DNA of 64,000 bases from Candidatus Amarobacter glycogenicus. GTDB lineage: Bacteria > Chloroflexota > Dehalococcoidia > Tepidiformales > Tepidiformaceae. The position numbers were made by a program, and so were the translations under genes. This document shows positions 7,939 to 16,840 of this stretch, in pieces (position 1 is the first letter of the stretch; each line of letters begins with the position of its first letter). The notes beneath the pieces were generated by a model. It was not told the DNA's origin. It did no database searches and saw only the letters and a program-made list of their open reading frames with translations. Where the stretch lies: positions 148,501 to 212,500 of the forward strand of contig JADJZF010000006.1 of NCBI GenBank assembly GCA_016719395.1, read 5' to 3'.

Positions 7939-9300
7939 CTACGCAGCTCCCTTGCCAGTCCGGTCTCGCCGCGCCCTCAGCGGCGAACGTGCGTCAAAGA
8001 AGAGGCCCGCGACGAGGCCCAGTGAGCAGACGAGGAGTCCCGCCAGCGCTGCATCAAGGTCGATGCCGCTCGCGAGGATGAACACGGAAAGGATGCCGCC
8101 GACCGGGAGGAGTGGCAGCTTGCCTGCCGCCCACGGCGTGCGAAACGGCCGCGAAGTCGCCGGTTGGCGGAAGCGCAGGACGATCACGGCGCCGTTCACC
8201 GCGAAGAAGACCAGGTAGACCGAGAAGTCGGTCACCTGGGCGAGTAGTCCCAACTCCCCCACCACCACCATCCCAGCGGCTACCGCGGACACCACTACTA
8301 GGCTTCGCAATGGGACGCGCGTTGCCCGTGAGACGCCGCCGAGCCAGCGCGGAAACGCCCCCTGGTTGGCCATGCCGTACGTCATCCGGGAAGCCGCCGT
8401 CAGCGCAAGGAGCGTGGTATTGGTCGTCGAGACCAGTGCCGCGACCGCGATGATGTCTCCGCTCCGCTCTCCGGCAGCGGTTGCGACCACCGCGGCGAGC
8501 GGCCGCTCGGAGTTCGCCAGGGCGTCGGCGCCAATCGTGCTGACGGCGGCGACCGCCGTGAAGACGTAGAGGACGGTCGAAATCCCCAGGGCAACGAGGA
8601 GCGCCCTCGGAACCGTCCGCACCGGGTCCGGGGTCTCTTCGCTCAGGGTAATCACCTCGTCGAAGCCGATGAACGCGAAGAAAACCAGTGCCGCACCACC
8701 GATTACGCCGCCCGCGCTGCCGGATGCCGTCAGCGAGTGGTCGCCGAGGGACGGCAGTCCGAGAGCGATGACGGCGAGGAGTCCCGCCACCTGGATGGTG
8801 CTGAGAACGAGGATGAGCAGCCCCGCCTGGCGGATACCGGTTGCGCTGAGCACCAGGAGCCCTGCCAGCAGTAGCAGAGCGCCGGGCTTCAGACCGATGT
8901 CCACGAACTCGCGCGCGTACTGTGCGAAACCCAGCGACACGGTCGCCGCCGCGGCGATCAGGCCCGCGATCATCACCCAGCCGACCAGGAAAGCCACCCA
9001 CTCGGGAAACGCGCGCCGCGAGTAGTCATACTCCGATGCAACGGACGGGAACGCCGCCGAGAGTTCGGCGTAACTCAGTCCGGTGAGCACGCACAATGCC
9101 GCAGCCAGCAGGAACGAAGCCCAGACGAGGCTGCCCGCTTCGGCCGTGGCTTCGCCGATGAGGACGTAAATGCCGGCCCCAATGATGATACCGACACCGC
9201 CGGCCGTGACCTGGGGGGGGGCTGAGCGACGGCGAGAGAGCCGGTGTCTTGTCTGGCATCGCTGCACAGTCTGGGGCATGGGAACGAAGGCGGACATCAC
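7939..9300 (-). CDS. APC-superfamily amino acid permease
   Basis: 453 aa with about 12 hydrophobic segments. The first TM helix carries the APC signature G-I-I-I-G-A-G-I-Y-V-L-I-G near residue 37, and F-I-G-F-D-E-V occurs in TM6, where APC transporters coordinate substrate. It is an inner-membrane amino acid or polyamine transporter; specificity cannot be assigned. GTG start with GGGAG upstream. A run of nine G/C residues (9213-9221) encodes part of the cytoplasmic N-terminus (A-P-P-Q-V); the frame is intact through it. It is divergent from the acyl-CoA dehydrogenase. Confidence 0.85.
   Translation of the reverse strand: MMSAFVPMPQTVQRCQTRHRLSRRRSAPPQVTAGGVGIIIGAGIYVLIGEATAEAGSLVWASFLLAAALCVLTGLSYAELSAAFPSVASEYDYSRRAFPEWVAFLVGWVMIAGLIAAAATVSLGFAQYAREFVDIGLKPGALLLLAGLLVLSATGIRQAGLLILVLSTIQVAGLLAVIALGLPSLGDHSLTASGSAGGVIGGAALVFFAFIGFDEVITLSEETPDPVRTVPRALLVALGISTVLYVFTAVAAVSTIGADALANSERPLAAVVATAAGERSGDIIAVAALVSTTNTTLLALTAASRMTYGMANQGAFPRWLGGVSRATRVPLRSLVVVSAVAAGMVVVGELGLLAQVTDFSVYLVFFAVNGAVIVLRFRQPATSRPFRTPWAAGKLPLLPVGGILSVFILASGIDLDAALAGLLVCSLGLVAGLFFDARSPLRARRDRTGKGAA
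9213..9221. repeat. G9 homopolymer near the 5' end of the permease gene
   Basis: Nine consecutive G residues on the plus strand lie about 80 bp inside the permease coding region. A one-base slip would truncate the protein early. The tract could be a phase-variation switch or a sequencing hot spot. Confidence 0.6.
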
Positions 9301-9313
9301 AGGCGGTTTCTCC

Positions 9314-9340
9314 CGAGTTGCCTACCGAGTGGTAAACTCG
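9314..9340. other. Imperfect hairpin in the permease/dehydrogenase divergent gap
   Basis: CGAGTT (9314-9319) pairs with AACTCG (9335-9340), and inside it TACC (9323-9326) pairs with GGTA (9331-9334) around a GAGT loop, leaving one 3-nt bulge. It sits between two divergent genes, about 30 bp before the dehydrogenase ATG, so it may be a regulator site or an mRNA leader hairpin. No regulator can be named. Confidence 0.3.
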
Positions 9341-9368
9341 AAGGGATCCAGGAGCCGGAGTTCGCCAC

Positions 9369-10643
9369 ATGGTGTCGTTCGCACTTACCGATGAGGAACG
9401 CCTCGTCCAACAAACAGCCCACGACTTCGCCAAACGAGAGATCCGGCCCGTGGCCGCCTATTACGACGAACGCGAAGAAGTGCCCTACGACATCATCAAG
9501 AAGGCTGCGGTCGTCGGCTTCGGAATCTCCCGCGAAGGTTCGCTCCTCGATGGTGGAGGTTCCTCGCTGGTCCCCGTCATCCTCGCGGAGGAGCTCTCCT
9601 GGGGTTGCGCGGGGATTGCCCTGGCCATCAACAGTTCGGGCCTTGCCGGGGCCGCGATCATGGCGACCGGCAGCCCCGAGCAGCGGGAAAAGTGGATGGC
9701 CGCCATCGCCTCCGACGCCAATGAGGTCCATCTCGGCGCGATGTGCCTGACGGAGCCCGATGCTGGCTCCGACGTCGCCAACATCCAGACCACTGCCAGG
9801 CGCGACGGCGACGACTACATCCTCAACGGCGAGAAACAGTTCATTACCAACGGCAACATCGCTGATGTCCACGTGGTTTTCGCGACCGAAGACCGCTCGA
9901 AGGGCTGGGGCGGCATCGGCGCCTACGTGATCCCTCGCGGCACCCCGGGCCTCGAAGAAGGCACCACCTGGAAGAAGATGGGCATTCGCGCCAGCCACAC
10001 GGCGAATGTCGTACTCAATGAGTGCCGGATCCCCGCGGAGAACAAGCTCGGCGCAGCCCCGAAGGGCGGCGGCTCTGCCGGGCCGGGGGCACTGGGAGCC
10101 TTGATGACCCTGGAGCGCACGCGGCCGGTCGTCGGAGCATACGCCCTTGGTATCGGACGGGCGGCATACGAGTACGCGCTGGACTATGCCAGGGACCGGG
10201 TCCAGTTCGGCAAGTCGATTATGAAGAACCAGGGCATCAGCTTCATGCTCGCCGACATGGCGATGGCGGTTGATTCGGCGCGCCTGATGGTCTGGCGGGC
10301 GGCCTGGATGGCCGGCGCCAATGCCCCTTACCTCCAGGCCGAAGGCTCGATGGCCAAGGCGTTCGCCAGCGATATGGCAATGAAAGTCACTGTTGACGCC
10401 GTCCAGGTTCTCGGCGGGCAGGGCTTCATGCGGGACCACCCCGTCGAAAAGTGGGTCCGGGACGCCAAGATCTTCCAGATTTTCGAGGGCACCAACCAGA
10501 TCCAGCGGATGGTCATCGGCCGCGCGATCGAGGCGCTCCCGAAAAGAACTAGGGCGAACCGTCCCCTCGCGGTCTCGTCAGCGGCACCCGGATGCTGTTC
10601 TTCGAGTTGCTCGCCGCCATGCAGACCGTCTCGAAGGCCCTAG
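9369..10643 (+). CDS. Acyl-CoA dehydrogenase
   Basis: 424 aa. It shows the ACAD order: N-terminal helical domain, the signature C-L-T-E-P-D-A-G-S-D near residue 125, then the C-terminal helical domain with R-V-Q-F-G-K and the catalytic base E373 in F-E-G-T-N-Q-I-Q. This FAD enzyme introduces an alpha-beta double bond into an acyl-CoA; the chain could be straight or branched. ATG start with GGAG 8 nt upstream. The last 30 residues after I-E-A-L-P are Ser/Pro/Cys-rich and unlike the family. Converging next to a branched-chain oxoacid dehydrogenase operon, it may act on isovaleryl- or isobutyryl-CoA. Confidence 0.9.
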   Translation: MVSFALTDEERLVQQTAHDFAKREIRPVAAYYDEREEVPYDIIKKAAVVGFGISREGSLLDGGGSSLVPVILAEELSWGCAGIALAINSSGLAGAAIMATGSPEQREKWMAAIASDANEVHLGAMCLTEPDAGSDVANIQTTARRDGDDYILNGEKQFITNGNIADVHVVFATEDRSKGWGGIGAYVIPRGTPGLEEGTTWKKMGIRASHTANVVLNECRIPAENKLGAAPKGGGSAGPGALGALMTLERTRPVVGAYALGIGRAAYEYALDYARDRVQFGKSIMKNQGISFMLADMAMAVDSARLMVWRAAWMAGANAPYLQAEGSMAKAFASDMAMKVTVDAVQVLGGQGFMRDHPVEKWVRDAKIFQIFEGTNQIQRMVIGRAIEALPKRTRANRPLAVSSAAPGCCSSSCSPPCRPSRRP

Positions 10644-10653
10644 CGTTCCTGTT

Positions 10654-11940
10654 CTAGTTGATGGCTTCGAGTTTGGCTTTGAGCGCGGCCAGGAATTCCC
10701 CCGCTTCGAGGCCGTCCAGGGCGCGGTGGTCAAAGCTCAGGCACACATTGACCATCGATCGGATGGCGATGGCATCGCCATCGATCACCACGGCGCGCTT
10801 CACCACCCGTTCCATCGTGACGATGGCCACCTGCGGCACGTTCACGATCGGCCTGGAGGCGACGGATCCGAATGAGCCGGTGTTGTTAACCGTGAACGTC
10901 CCGAGCTCGACGTCCTCGACCCGAAGCTTTCTCGCGTGGGCGCGTTGAACAAGATCTGCGATGCGATGGGCAAGTCCAGCCACGCTCAGTTCTGCGGCGT
11001 TCTTGAGGACAGGCGTGACGAGGCCGTGTTCAGTCGCTACCGCGATGGCGATGTTCAGCGCCCGGTATCGCCGCAGTTCGTTTCCCTCCCAGCGCGAGTT
11101 CAGCATAGGGAACTCTCCCAGCGCCTCACAGACCGCGGCGGCGAAGTAGGGAAGCAACGTCAGGTCGACCCCCTCCTGCCGCACGAACTCCTCCTTTTCC
11201 CGGTTCCGCCTCGCGACGAGGCCGGATACATCGCATTCGACCATCGTCCATGCCTGCGGCGCCTCCACGTTCGACCGTGTCAGGTGCTCCGCAATGGTCC
11301 GGCGCGTTGCTGACAGGGTCACCACTTCATACGGTGCGCCTGCCTCCGGTGGGGCTGCTGGCCGGGTCGCGGCCCCATACCGGTCCTTCGGGCCCGCGAT
11401 GGCGGCTTCGACATCCTTACGCGTTATGCGCCCGCCGATGCCGCTCCCCGGGATGGTCGAGAGGTCGATGCCGCGCTCGCCTGCCAGCCGCATGACTGCG
11501 GGTGAGTAGTACCGGGAGCGGTCATCCGGGTTGGAGCGGACAGGGCGCTGCGAATCGCCGGGCTGTGGCCGCGGAGGCGCGGCCGGTGCGTTAGCGTGAA
11601 TTGGAGCGGTGGCCGCGGGCGTCTCCTCCGGCGGAATGGCCATCGGTCCGCCGGACCAACTGCCGCTGCTGGCCGCGCCGACGGCGCCCGCCACGAGGCT
11701 GCCGCCCGCCGCGATGACTTCGCAGAGTGGAGTGCCGATGTCCACGGTTTCACCCTGCGGCACCAGGATGCGTCCCATCGTCCCTTCAAATTCGGAGGGT
11801 AGTTCGGCGGTGACTTTCTCGGTTTCTATTTCGCAAAGCGGTTCGTCCAGTTTCACCGGGTCGCCCGGCTGCTTAAACCACTGAATGACCGTCCCTTCGG
11901 TGACGCTCTCTCCGAGCTGCGGCATCTTCACGATCGTCAT
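10654..11940 (-). CDS. bkdB: Dihydrolipoamide acyltransferase (E2) of a branched-chain 2-oxoacid dehydrogenase
   Basis: 428 aa from ATG 11940; a longer upstream frame lacks homology. The N-terminal lipoyl domain has the modified lysine K42 in I-E-T-E-K-V, then a Pro/Ala linker, an E1/E3-binding domain (Y-Y-S-P-A-V near residue 165), and the acyltransferase domain with the catalytic H-R-A-L-D-G near the C-terminus. It transfers the acyl group from E1 to CoA. It is last gene of an operon after E1 alpha and E1 beta. E3 (lpd) is not in the window. A pyruvate-type E2 is possible, but the E1 alpha favours branched-chain. Confidence 0.88.
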   Translation of the reverse strand: MTIVKMPQLGESVTEGTVIQWFKQPGDPVKLDEPLCEIETEKVTAELPSEFEGTMGRILVPQGETVDIGTPLCEVIAAGGSLVAGAVGAASSGSWSGGPMAIPPEETPAATAPIHANAPAAPPRPQPGDSQRPVRSNPDDRSRYYSPAVMRLAGERGIDLSTIPGSGIGGRITRKDVEAAIAGPKDRYGAATRPAAPPEAGAPYEVVTLSATRRTIAEHLTRSNVEAPQAWTMVECDVSGLVARRNREKEEFVRQEGVDLTLLPYFAAAVCEALGEFPMLNSRWEGNELRRYRALNIAIAVATEHGLVTPVLKNAAELSVAGLAHRIADLVQRAHARKLRVEDVELGTFTVNNTGSFGSVASRPIVNVPQVAIVTMERVVKRAVVIDGDAIAIRSMVNVCLSFDHRALDGLEAGEFLAALKAKLEAIN

Positions 11941-11989
11941 CGCTACGCCCTGCCCGAATTGAAACTCGAAGTCCAGGTTTCGAACGTCA

Positions 11990-12967
11990 TCAGTAGGCCG
12001 CCAGCTCTCGCGCCGCTGACGCGATCTTGTCCCGGTTCGGCATGAAGAAATCCTCCATCGCATGGTGGAACGGGATGGGTGGGATATCAGGCCCGGCCAC
12101 GCGCCGGATTGGTGCGTCCAGGTATTCGAAGGCGTGCTCGGCAATGATCGCGGCGATCTCGCCGCCAAGCCCGCCGGTCAGCGTGTCCTCATGCACGATG
12201 AGCACTTTCCCTGTCGCCCGAGCCGAATCGAGGATTGTCTCGCGGTCCAGCGGGTTCAGGGTCAGCAGGTCGACGACGGTGCATTCGGTGCCCTCACCCG
12301 AAAGCGTCTCCGCCGCCGCCAGCGATTCGTGCAGCATCAACCCGTAGGCGAAAATCGTGAGGTCTCCACCTTGCCTCGTCACCCGGGCCTTTCCGATCCG
12401 CGTCTCGGCGGGTGCGCCGTCCATCTCCTGGCGGAACAGCCGGTAGGTTCGCTTGTGTTCGAGGAACAGCACCGGGTTGGGGTCGGCAATGGCGGCGTGT
12501 AAGAGGCTGCGGTAATCCGCCGGAAATGATGGAGCGACCACTTTGATGCCGGGCATGTGGGCGTAATACGCCTCGATGCTCTGGGAATGATGTTGCCCGC
12601 CATGGACGCCGCCGCCCCACGCGGTCCGCACCACCATCGGCAGGTGGGCGTCACCAAGCGTCCGGTAGCTCCAGCGAGACGCCTCACTGCAGAGTTGGTC
12701 GAAGCCAGCGTGGATGAAGTCCGCGAACTGGATCTCCGCTACCGGCCGCAACCCGTAATGTGCGGCCCCGATGCACACGCCGATGATCGACGACTCCGCC
12801 AGCGGCGAATCGATGACACGTTCGCCGTACCGGGCGCGCAGGCCCTCGGTAGCCCGGAAGACTCCCCCGGCCTCCACGTCTTCACCCAGGATGAACACCC
12901 GGTCGTCAGCCGCCAGTGCTTCGTCGAGCGCGGTGCGGACGGCCTCGATGGCTGTCAGTGCCGTCAC
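11990..12967 (-). CDS. bkdA2: 2-oxoacid dehydrogenase E1 component, beta subunit
   Basis: 325 aa, the family's normal length. It has the transketolase-like pyrimidine-binding domain with L-G-E-D-V near residue 28, F-A-D-F-I-H-A-G-F-D-Q-L, G-G-G-V-H-G-G-Q-H-H-S-Q and the C-terminal domain with V-H-E-D near residue 252. It pairs with E1 alpha to form the thiamine-diphosphate-dependent decarboxylase. GTG start 1 nt after the E1 alpha stop, with AAGGAG located in the end of E1 alpha. Confidence 0.9.
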   Translation of the reverse strand: MTALTAIEAVRTALDEALAADDRVFILGEDVEAGGVFRATEGLRARYGERVIDSPLAESSIIGVCIGAAHYGLRPVAEIQFADFIHAGFDQLCSEASRWSYRTLGDAHLPMVVRTAWGGGVHGGQHHSQSIEAYYAHMPGIKVVAPSFPADYRSLLHAAIADPNPVLFLEHKRTYRLFRQEMDGAPAETRIGKARVTRQGGDLTIFAYGLMLHESLAAAETLSGEGTECTVVDLLTLNPLDRETILDSARATGKVLIVHEDTLTGGLGGEIAAIIAEHAFEYLDAPIRRVAGPDIPPIPFHHAMEDFFMPNRDKIASAARELAAY

Positions 12968-12968
12968 A

Positions 12969-13994
12969 TCACAACTCCTTGTAGACGAAGCCGAGTGCGT
13001 CTTCCGGCGCCGGGTCGGGTTGCATCAGTGCCCACTGGGCCGCCTCCCGGATCTCCTCCTCGACTCGGGCTTCAATCTCGTCGAGGTCCCCGCGCGGGAA
13101 GATCCCGTCCGATTCGACGCGTTCCCTGAAGAGCTTGATCGGATCCTTGAGAGACCACTCTTCGAGTTCGTTTTTCGTGCGGTAGCGGGAGTCGTCGTCG
13201 TCGCTCGAGTGCGGCCACAGCCGGTAGCACTTCGCTTCGATCAGGTGCGGGCCGCCTCCCTTCCGAGCCTCGTCCACCGCAGGCCGAACCGTCTGGTAGA
13301 CCGCGATAGCGTCCATGCCGTCCACAACGGCGCCCTGCATGTTGTATGCCCGCTTCCGGTCCGCCACGTGTTCGACGGCCATCTCCTTCTCGTTTTTCTC
13401 GGTGATGGCATAGCCATTGTTCTGAACGAAAAAGATGACCGGCAGCCTGTGGATGGAGGCGAAGTTCAGGGCTTCATGGAAGTCTCCACGGCTCGTGCTG
13501 CCTTCCCCGCAGCAGGCCATGACGACGATCGGGTCTTTCCGCAGTTTCGCCGCCAGCCCGATCCCTGCCGCATGGAGGAACTGGGTTGTCACCACACTCG
13601 ACTGGGTCACGACCTTCCGGGCAGTGTTCCCCCAGTGCGAGGGCATCTGGCGGCCGTGGCTGTTCGGGTCGTCACGTTTCGCCAACAGGTTCAACATCGC
13701 CTCGCGGGCGGTCATGCCGAAGACGAGGTTCATGCCGAGGTCGCGGTAGTAGGGCGCGAGGTAGTCGGTCCCTTTTCGGAGTGCCATCGCCGCCCCCACC
13801 TGGGCCGCTTCCTGGCCCGCGCCGGCGATCACAAACGGAGCGCGGCCCTGCCGGTTGAGCGCGAGCATGCGCTCGTTCAGCTTCCGCGCGAGGAGCATGT
13901 GGTAGTACATGTCCTCGAGTTGCTGTTCGCTCAGGAGGTACTCGTCGATGGTCTTTTGCGAGCGCGGAGGACGGGTTGCGCGAGTTGCTGCCAT
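12969..13994 (-). CDS. bkdA1: 2-oxoacid dehydrogenase E1 component, alpha subunit
   Basis: 341 aa. The TPP-binding motif runs from G-E-G-S-T-S near residue 164 to the closing Q-N-N near residue 191. The loop H-S-S-D-D-D-D-S-R-Y-R resembles the phosphorylation loop region of branched-chain 2-oxoacid dehydrogenase E1 alpha rather than pyruvate dehydrogenase. First gene of the operon, ATG with GAGGAAGG upstream. Likely function: oxidative decarboxylation of 2-oxo acids from valine, leucine and isoleucine. Confidence 0.88.
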   Translation of the reverse strand: MAATRATRPPRSQKTIDEYLLSEQQLEDMYYHMLLARKLNERMLALNRQGRAPFVIAGAGQEAAQVGAAMALRKGTDYLAPYYRDLGMNLVFGMTAREAMLNLLAKRDDPNSHGRQMPSHWGNTARKVVTQSSVVTTQFLHAAGIGLAAKLRKDPIVVMACCGEGSTSRGDFHEALNFASIHRLPVIFFVQNNGYAITEKNEKEMAVEHVADRKRAYNMQGAVVDGMDAIAVYQTVRPAVDEARKGGGPHLIEAKCYRLWPHSSDDDDSRYRTKNELEEWSLKDPIKLFRERVESDGIFPRGDLDEIEARVEEEIREAAQWALMQPDPAPEDALGFVYKEL

Positions 13995-14026
13995 CGCCCT
14001 TCCTCACCGGGTGCCCCGCAAACGAA

Positions 14027-14056
14027 AACGGCAGAACGCGGAGCGACTCTGCCGTT
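14027..14056 (-). terminator. Intrinsic terminator after the 14083-14337 gene
   Basis: AACGGCAGA (14027-14035) and TCTGCCGTT (14048-14056) form a perfect 9-bp stem with a 12-nt loop. Read on the minus strand, the stem is followed by TTCGTTT, a U-rich tail, so it should end transcription of the upstream small membrane protein gene before the bkd operon start at 13994. Confidence 0.75.
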
Positions 14057-14082
14057 CATGCTAGCACAGGCCGGGAGGGCGA

Positions 14083-14337
14083 TTACGACTCGGTTCGGAG
14101 GCCTTCGTCACCGCAACCCGGTTCAACCGCCGGGACTGAAGCCCTCGCCAGCGGGAGGTCGTTCGCGGTCGCCACGTCGGCCGCCGCGAAGCCGTCGAGC
14201 ACCTGGGCAGAATCCTCGCGGGTTACCAGTTCGTCGCTTCCGCCTGGCCCGAAGGCCGCGGCGATGAGGACGACGATCACGGGCAGCGCCGCGAACGGGA
14301 TGGGGAGAAGCAAAGCCCCAAGCATCTTCCGTTGCAT
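14083..14337 (-). CDS. Small single-span membrane protein, hypothetical
   Basis: 84 aa from ATG 14337. One TM segment covers about residues 5-30 (L-G-A-L-L-L-P ... L-I-A-A-A-F-G), followed by an acidic, outward-predicted tail with two cysteines. An AGGGGG stretch lies 9 nt before the ATG, and an intrinsic terminator follows, which supports a real gene. No family was recognised. Divergent from ppx/gppA. Confidence 0.55.
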   Translation of the reverse strand: MQRKMLGALLLPIPFAALPVIVVLIAAAFGPGGSDELVTREDSAQVLDGFAAADVATANDLPLARASVPAVEPGCGDEGLRTES

Positions 14338-14489
14338 CTCAGCAGGCCCCCTGAAAAGGTTCCTGCACAGTGTACACGACCCGCGCCAACCTGCGCATGG
14401 TGCACATTTCGAACCGATGTTGCACGGGTCCCGGCGAACCATTGTCGCTGTGGCGATAAAATGCCCTTCGCAGCCGGAGGTTTCTACTG

Positions 14490-15986
14490 GTGGAACGTGC
14501 GCGCACTTTGGCCGTCATCGATGTCGGCTCGAACTCGGTCCGGCTCCTTGTCGCCCGTGCGCTTTCGTCATCCGCCTTCGAAGTCGTCGACGAAGAGCGG
14601 TTCGACGCCCGTATGGGCGAAGGCATGGATGCCGGTCTCCTCACCGAAGCGGCGATGGCGCGTGGGCTGCGGGCGCTCTCGGTCATGGCCCAGGTCGCCC
14701 GTTCCCACCAGCCCGCGGCGATGACGGTCGTCGGCACCGAAGCCCTCCGCCACGCGTCCAATGCGTCTGAATTCGTCGAGCGGGCACACGGACGCACCGG
14801 GCTGCAGGTCCGCATACTCACCGGCTACGAGGAGGCATACTGCGGCTTTCTTGGAGTCGTCAACAGCACTGTCCTCCGTGATGGGCACCTCCTGGACATC
14901 GGTGGTGGCTCCCTGGAACTCATGCGCGTGGCCGGGCGCGCTCTCGAGAGCGTCCACTCCGGCCCGTTCGGCGCCATCTATGCAAGAGAGCGTTATCTCC
15001 GCTCCGACCCGCCGACCGCGCGTGAGCTTCGCAGCCTGCGAAAGGCGATCCGCGCCGAATTCGCGGTCACCGCGCCTCATCCCCTGCTCTTCGGGACCGG
15101 TGGCGCAGTCCGCAACCTGGCTCGCCTCGTCCGGATCCAGCGCGCCTATCCGCTGCGCCGCATCCACGGACTTCAGATCACGCGCAGTGAGATGGCACGA
15201 CTCGCGGGTCGGCTCGCTCGTGCCTCGCACGAAGAGCGCCGCCGGATCCCGGGCATCGGCACCAACCGCGCCGATATCCTGCACGCTTCCGCGGTAGTGA
15301 TCGACGAAGTCATGGACATGGCGGGGGCGGAAACGCTCACCGTTGCCGGCCAGGGCCTTCGAGAGGGCCTGCTCTGGCAGATGATTCGTGACGACCCGGC
15401 CATCCTGCCCGATGTGCGCAGCGCTTCGGTGATGGGCCTTGCCCGCGCCAACGGCGTTGATGAACTCTCGGCCGAGCCCGTCGTCCTCGCCGCGGCGGCG
15501 CTCTTCGAGGCGACGCGCGACGTCCATCGCCTGGGCCAGCCCGAACTCGACCTCTTGCTGCATGCGGCGCGGATGGCCGGCATCGGCATGCACATCGACT
15601 ACTACAACCGCGACCGCCACGCGGAATACCTGGTGCACAGCGGCGACCTCCACGGCTTCTCCCACCGGGAAGTCGTCATCCTCGCCAGCCTGGTCCGTTG
15701 GGCTGACTCCGGAACCCCGGACCTGGCGCCGTACAGGTCGATCACTCTCCCGGACGACGTTCGCACGGCGGCGGTCCTGGCGACGCTCCTCGGCCTCGCA
15801 AGGGCGGTCCGCCGCCGCGTGCCGTCGCCAGTGCTCGACTTCCAGGCAAAGGTCACGAAGGGCACCCTGAGAATTCATCTGACGAGTCGGGGGGAACTGG
15901 ATGCCGAACTCTACGAAATCGAGCGGCAGCAACGGCGGATCGAAGCGGTCCTGAAGCTTTCGCTGGACGTCCGGCCGGCGCGTTAG
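14490..15986 (+). CDS. ppx: Ppx/GppA family exopolyphosphatase / pppGpp phosphohydrolase
   Basis: 498 aa. The actin-like ATPase fold shows phosphate-1 I-D-V-G-S-N-S-V-R-L near residue 11 and phosphate-2 D-I-G-G-G-S-L-E near residue 138. The C-terminal HD-like helical domain has H-G-F-S-H-R-E near residue 389. It hydrolyses polyphosphate or the pentaphosphate alarmone; sequence cannot separate the two. GTG start with GGAGG about 9 nt upstream. The 3' end overlaps sixA on the opposite strand by 4 bp. Confidence 0.88.
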   Translation: MERARTLAVIDVGSNSVRLLVARALSSSAFEVVDEERFDARMGEGMDAGLLTEAAMARGLRALSVMAQVARSHQPAAMTVVGTEALRHASNASEFVERAHGRTGLQVRILTGYEEAYCGFLGVVNSTVLRDGHLLDIGGGSLELMRVAGRALESVHSGPFGAIYARERYLRSDPPTARELRSLRKAIRAEFAVTAPHPLLFGTGGAVRNLARLVRIQRAYPLRRIHGLQITRSEMARLAGRLARASHEERRRIPGIGTNRADILHASAVVIDEVMDMAGAETLTVAGQGLREGLLWQMIRDDPAILPDVRSASVMGLARANGVDELSAEPVVLAAAALFEATRDVHRLGQPELDLLLHAARMAGIGMHIDYYNRDRHAEYLVHSGDLHGFSHREVVILASLVRWADSGTPDLAPYRSITLPDDVRTAAVLATLLGLARAVRRRVPSPVLDFQAKVTKGTLRIHLTSRGELDAELYEIERQQRRIEAVLKLSLDVRPAR

Positions 15987-16480
15987 GCTTTCGCGGCCAG
16001 TTTTCGGAGCGCTCCAGGCTGGATGAGCCACTCGAGCGTGCCATTTCCCGGTGCCGGTGGGCCGTAGGTCGAGACGAGTGCCGCTGCGCCCTTGCGGAAG
16101 ACTGAGCTCATCAACGTCGCGTCGCCAGTCAGGAGCACGGAGAGGAGTTCACTCATCCACGGTTCGTGCCCCACGAGCGCGAGCGCGTCCAGGGACGTGG
16201 CTGCGCAGCTCGTGAGCACTTCGTGGTGGCTGCCGTTCCCGAGCGAGTCCCAGGTCCGGACCCGGACCTTGTAGAGGTCTTCGAGGATCTCCGCGGTCTG
16301 CCTGGCACGCAGCACCGGCGAAGTGGCGATGGCGTCGAGTGAGACCACCCCCTTCAGGCCGAGCGCTGCTTCTCGCATGCGCTTCCGTCCTTCCGGGGTG
16401 AGGGGCCGCACGCGGTCATCCACGTAGCCCGCCGTCCCGCGTTCGACGGCGATGGCGTGGCGGATGAGGCAGAGCTGCAA
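15983..16480 (-). CDS. sixA: SixA-like phosphohistidine phosphatase (histidine phosphatase family)
   Basis: 165 aa. The catalytic R-H-A motif (C-L-I-R-H-A) is at residues 4-9, the second arginine is in L-R-A-R-Q-T-A near residue 58, and the second histidine is in V-G-H-E-P-W near residue 104, as in SixA. SixA removes phosphate from phosphohistidine proteins. TTG start, 4 nt after the stop of the upstream NTF2-like gene, so likely part of that operon. It faces ppx tail to tail. Confidence 0.85.
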   Translation of the reverse strand: MQLCLIRHAIAVERGTAGYVDDRVRPLTPEGRKRMREAALGLKGVVSLDAIATSPVLRARQTAEILEDLYKVRVRTWDSLGNGSHHEVLTSCAATSLDALALVGHEPWMSELLSVLLTGDATLMSSVFRKGAAALVSTYGPPAPGNGTLEWLIQPGALRKLAAKA

Positions 16481-16484
16481 CGGT

Positions 16485-16835
16485 CTATCCGGCTGCCGGC
16501 GGCGCGGGCTCGGCTGAAACGAGGTTCACAGCCACGATCTTCCATTGGCCCATCAGCTGTTTCCAGGTCGCCCCCAGCGTCGCCGTGCCGGCGCTCGACC
16601 GGAAGGTGACGTGGAAGAGTTCGCCGCCATCTTCCTGGGGGCCGAAGTCCTTCAGGTCGTACCCCTCGATGTTGGGCATCTGGGCGGGCGAAAGCCCGCC
16701 CGCCTGTGCGCCCATCGCCATCACCTGCGCCAGAACTTCCGGCGTGATGTCGGCCATCAATTGGGACAGGTTGCCCGACATGATCGCCTGGGCATTGCGG
16801 TCGGCGGCCTCGCGCGCGGAGGTGGGCTGCGTCAC
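16485..16835 (-). CDS. NTF2-like hypothetical protein, copy A
   Basis: 116 aa, no signal peptide. The pattern N-A-Q-A-I-M-S-G-N-L-S-Q-L-M-A-D-I at the N-terminus and W-K-Q-L-M-G-Q-W-K-I-V-A near the end suggest a SnoaL/NTF2-like alpha+beta barrel. It is clearly paralogous to the gene at 16841-17110, 5 bp upstream. Start GTG. It is followed by sixA. No catalytic residues could be assigned. Confidence 0.6.
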   Translation of the reverse strand: MTQPTSAREAADRNAQAIMSGNLSQLMADITPEVLAQVMAMGAQAGGLSPAQMPNIEGYDLKDFGPQEDGGELFHVTFRSSAGTATLGATWKQLMGQWKIVAVNLVSAEPAPPAAG

Positions 16836-16840
16836 TTGGC

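Noticed and set aside
9200..9300. Suspected frameshift in the permease at the G9 tract
   Set aside because: The frame continues from the N-terminus into the G-I-I-I-G-A-G-I signature without interruption, so the tract is intact as read.
10555..10643. Suspected frameshift at the acyl-CoA dehydrogenase C-terminus
   Set aside because: All conserved elements through F-E-G-T-N-Q-I-Q are already complete; the odd tail may simply be a late stop, and no better frame was found.
14568..16031. 487-codon minus-strand frame across ppx/gppA
   Set aside because: Shadow of an intact Ppx/GppA gene with both phosphate motifs on the plus strand.
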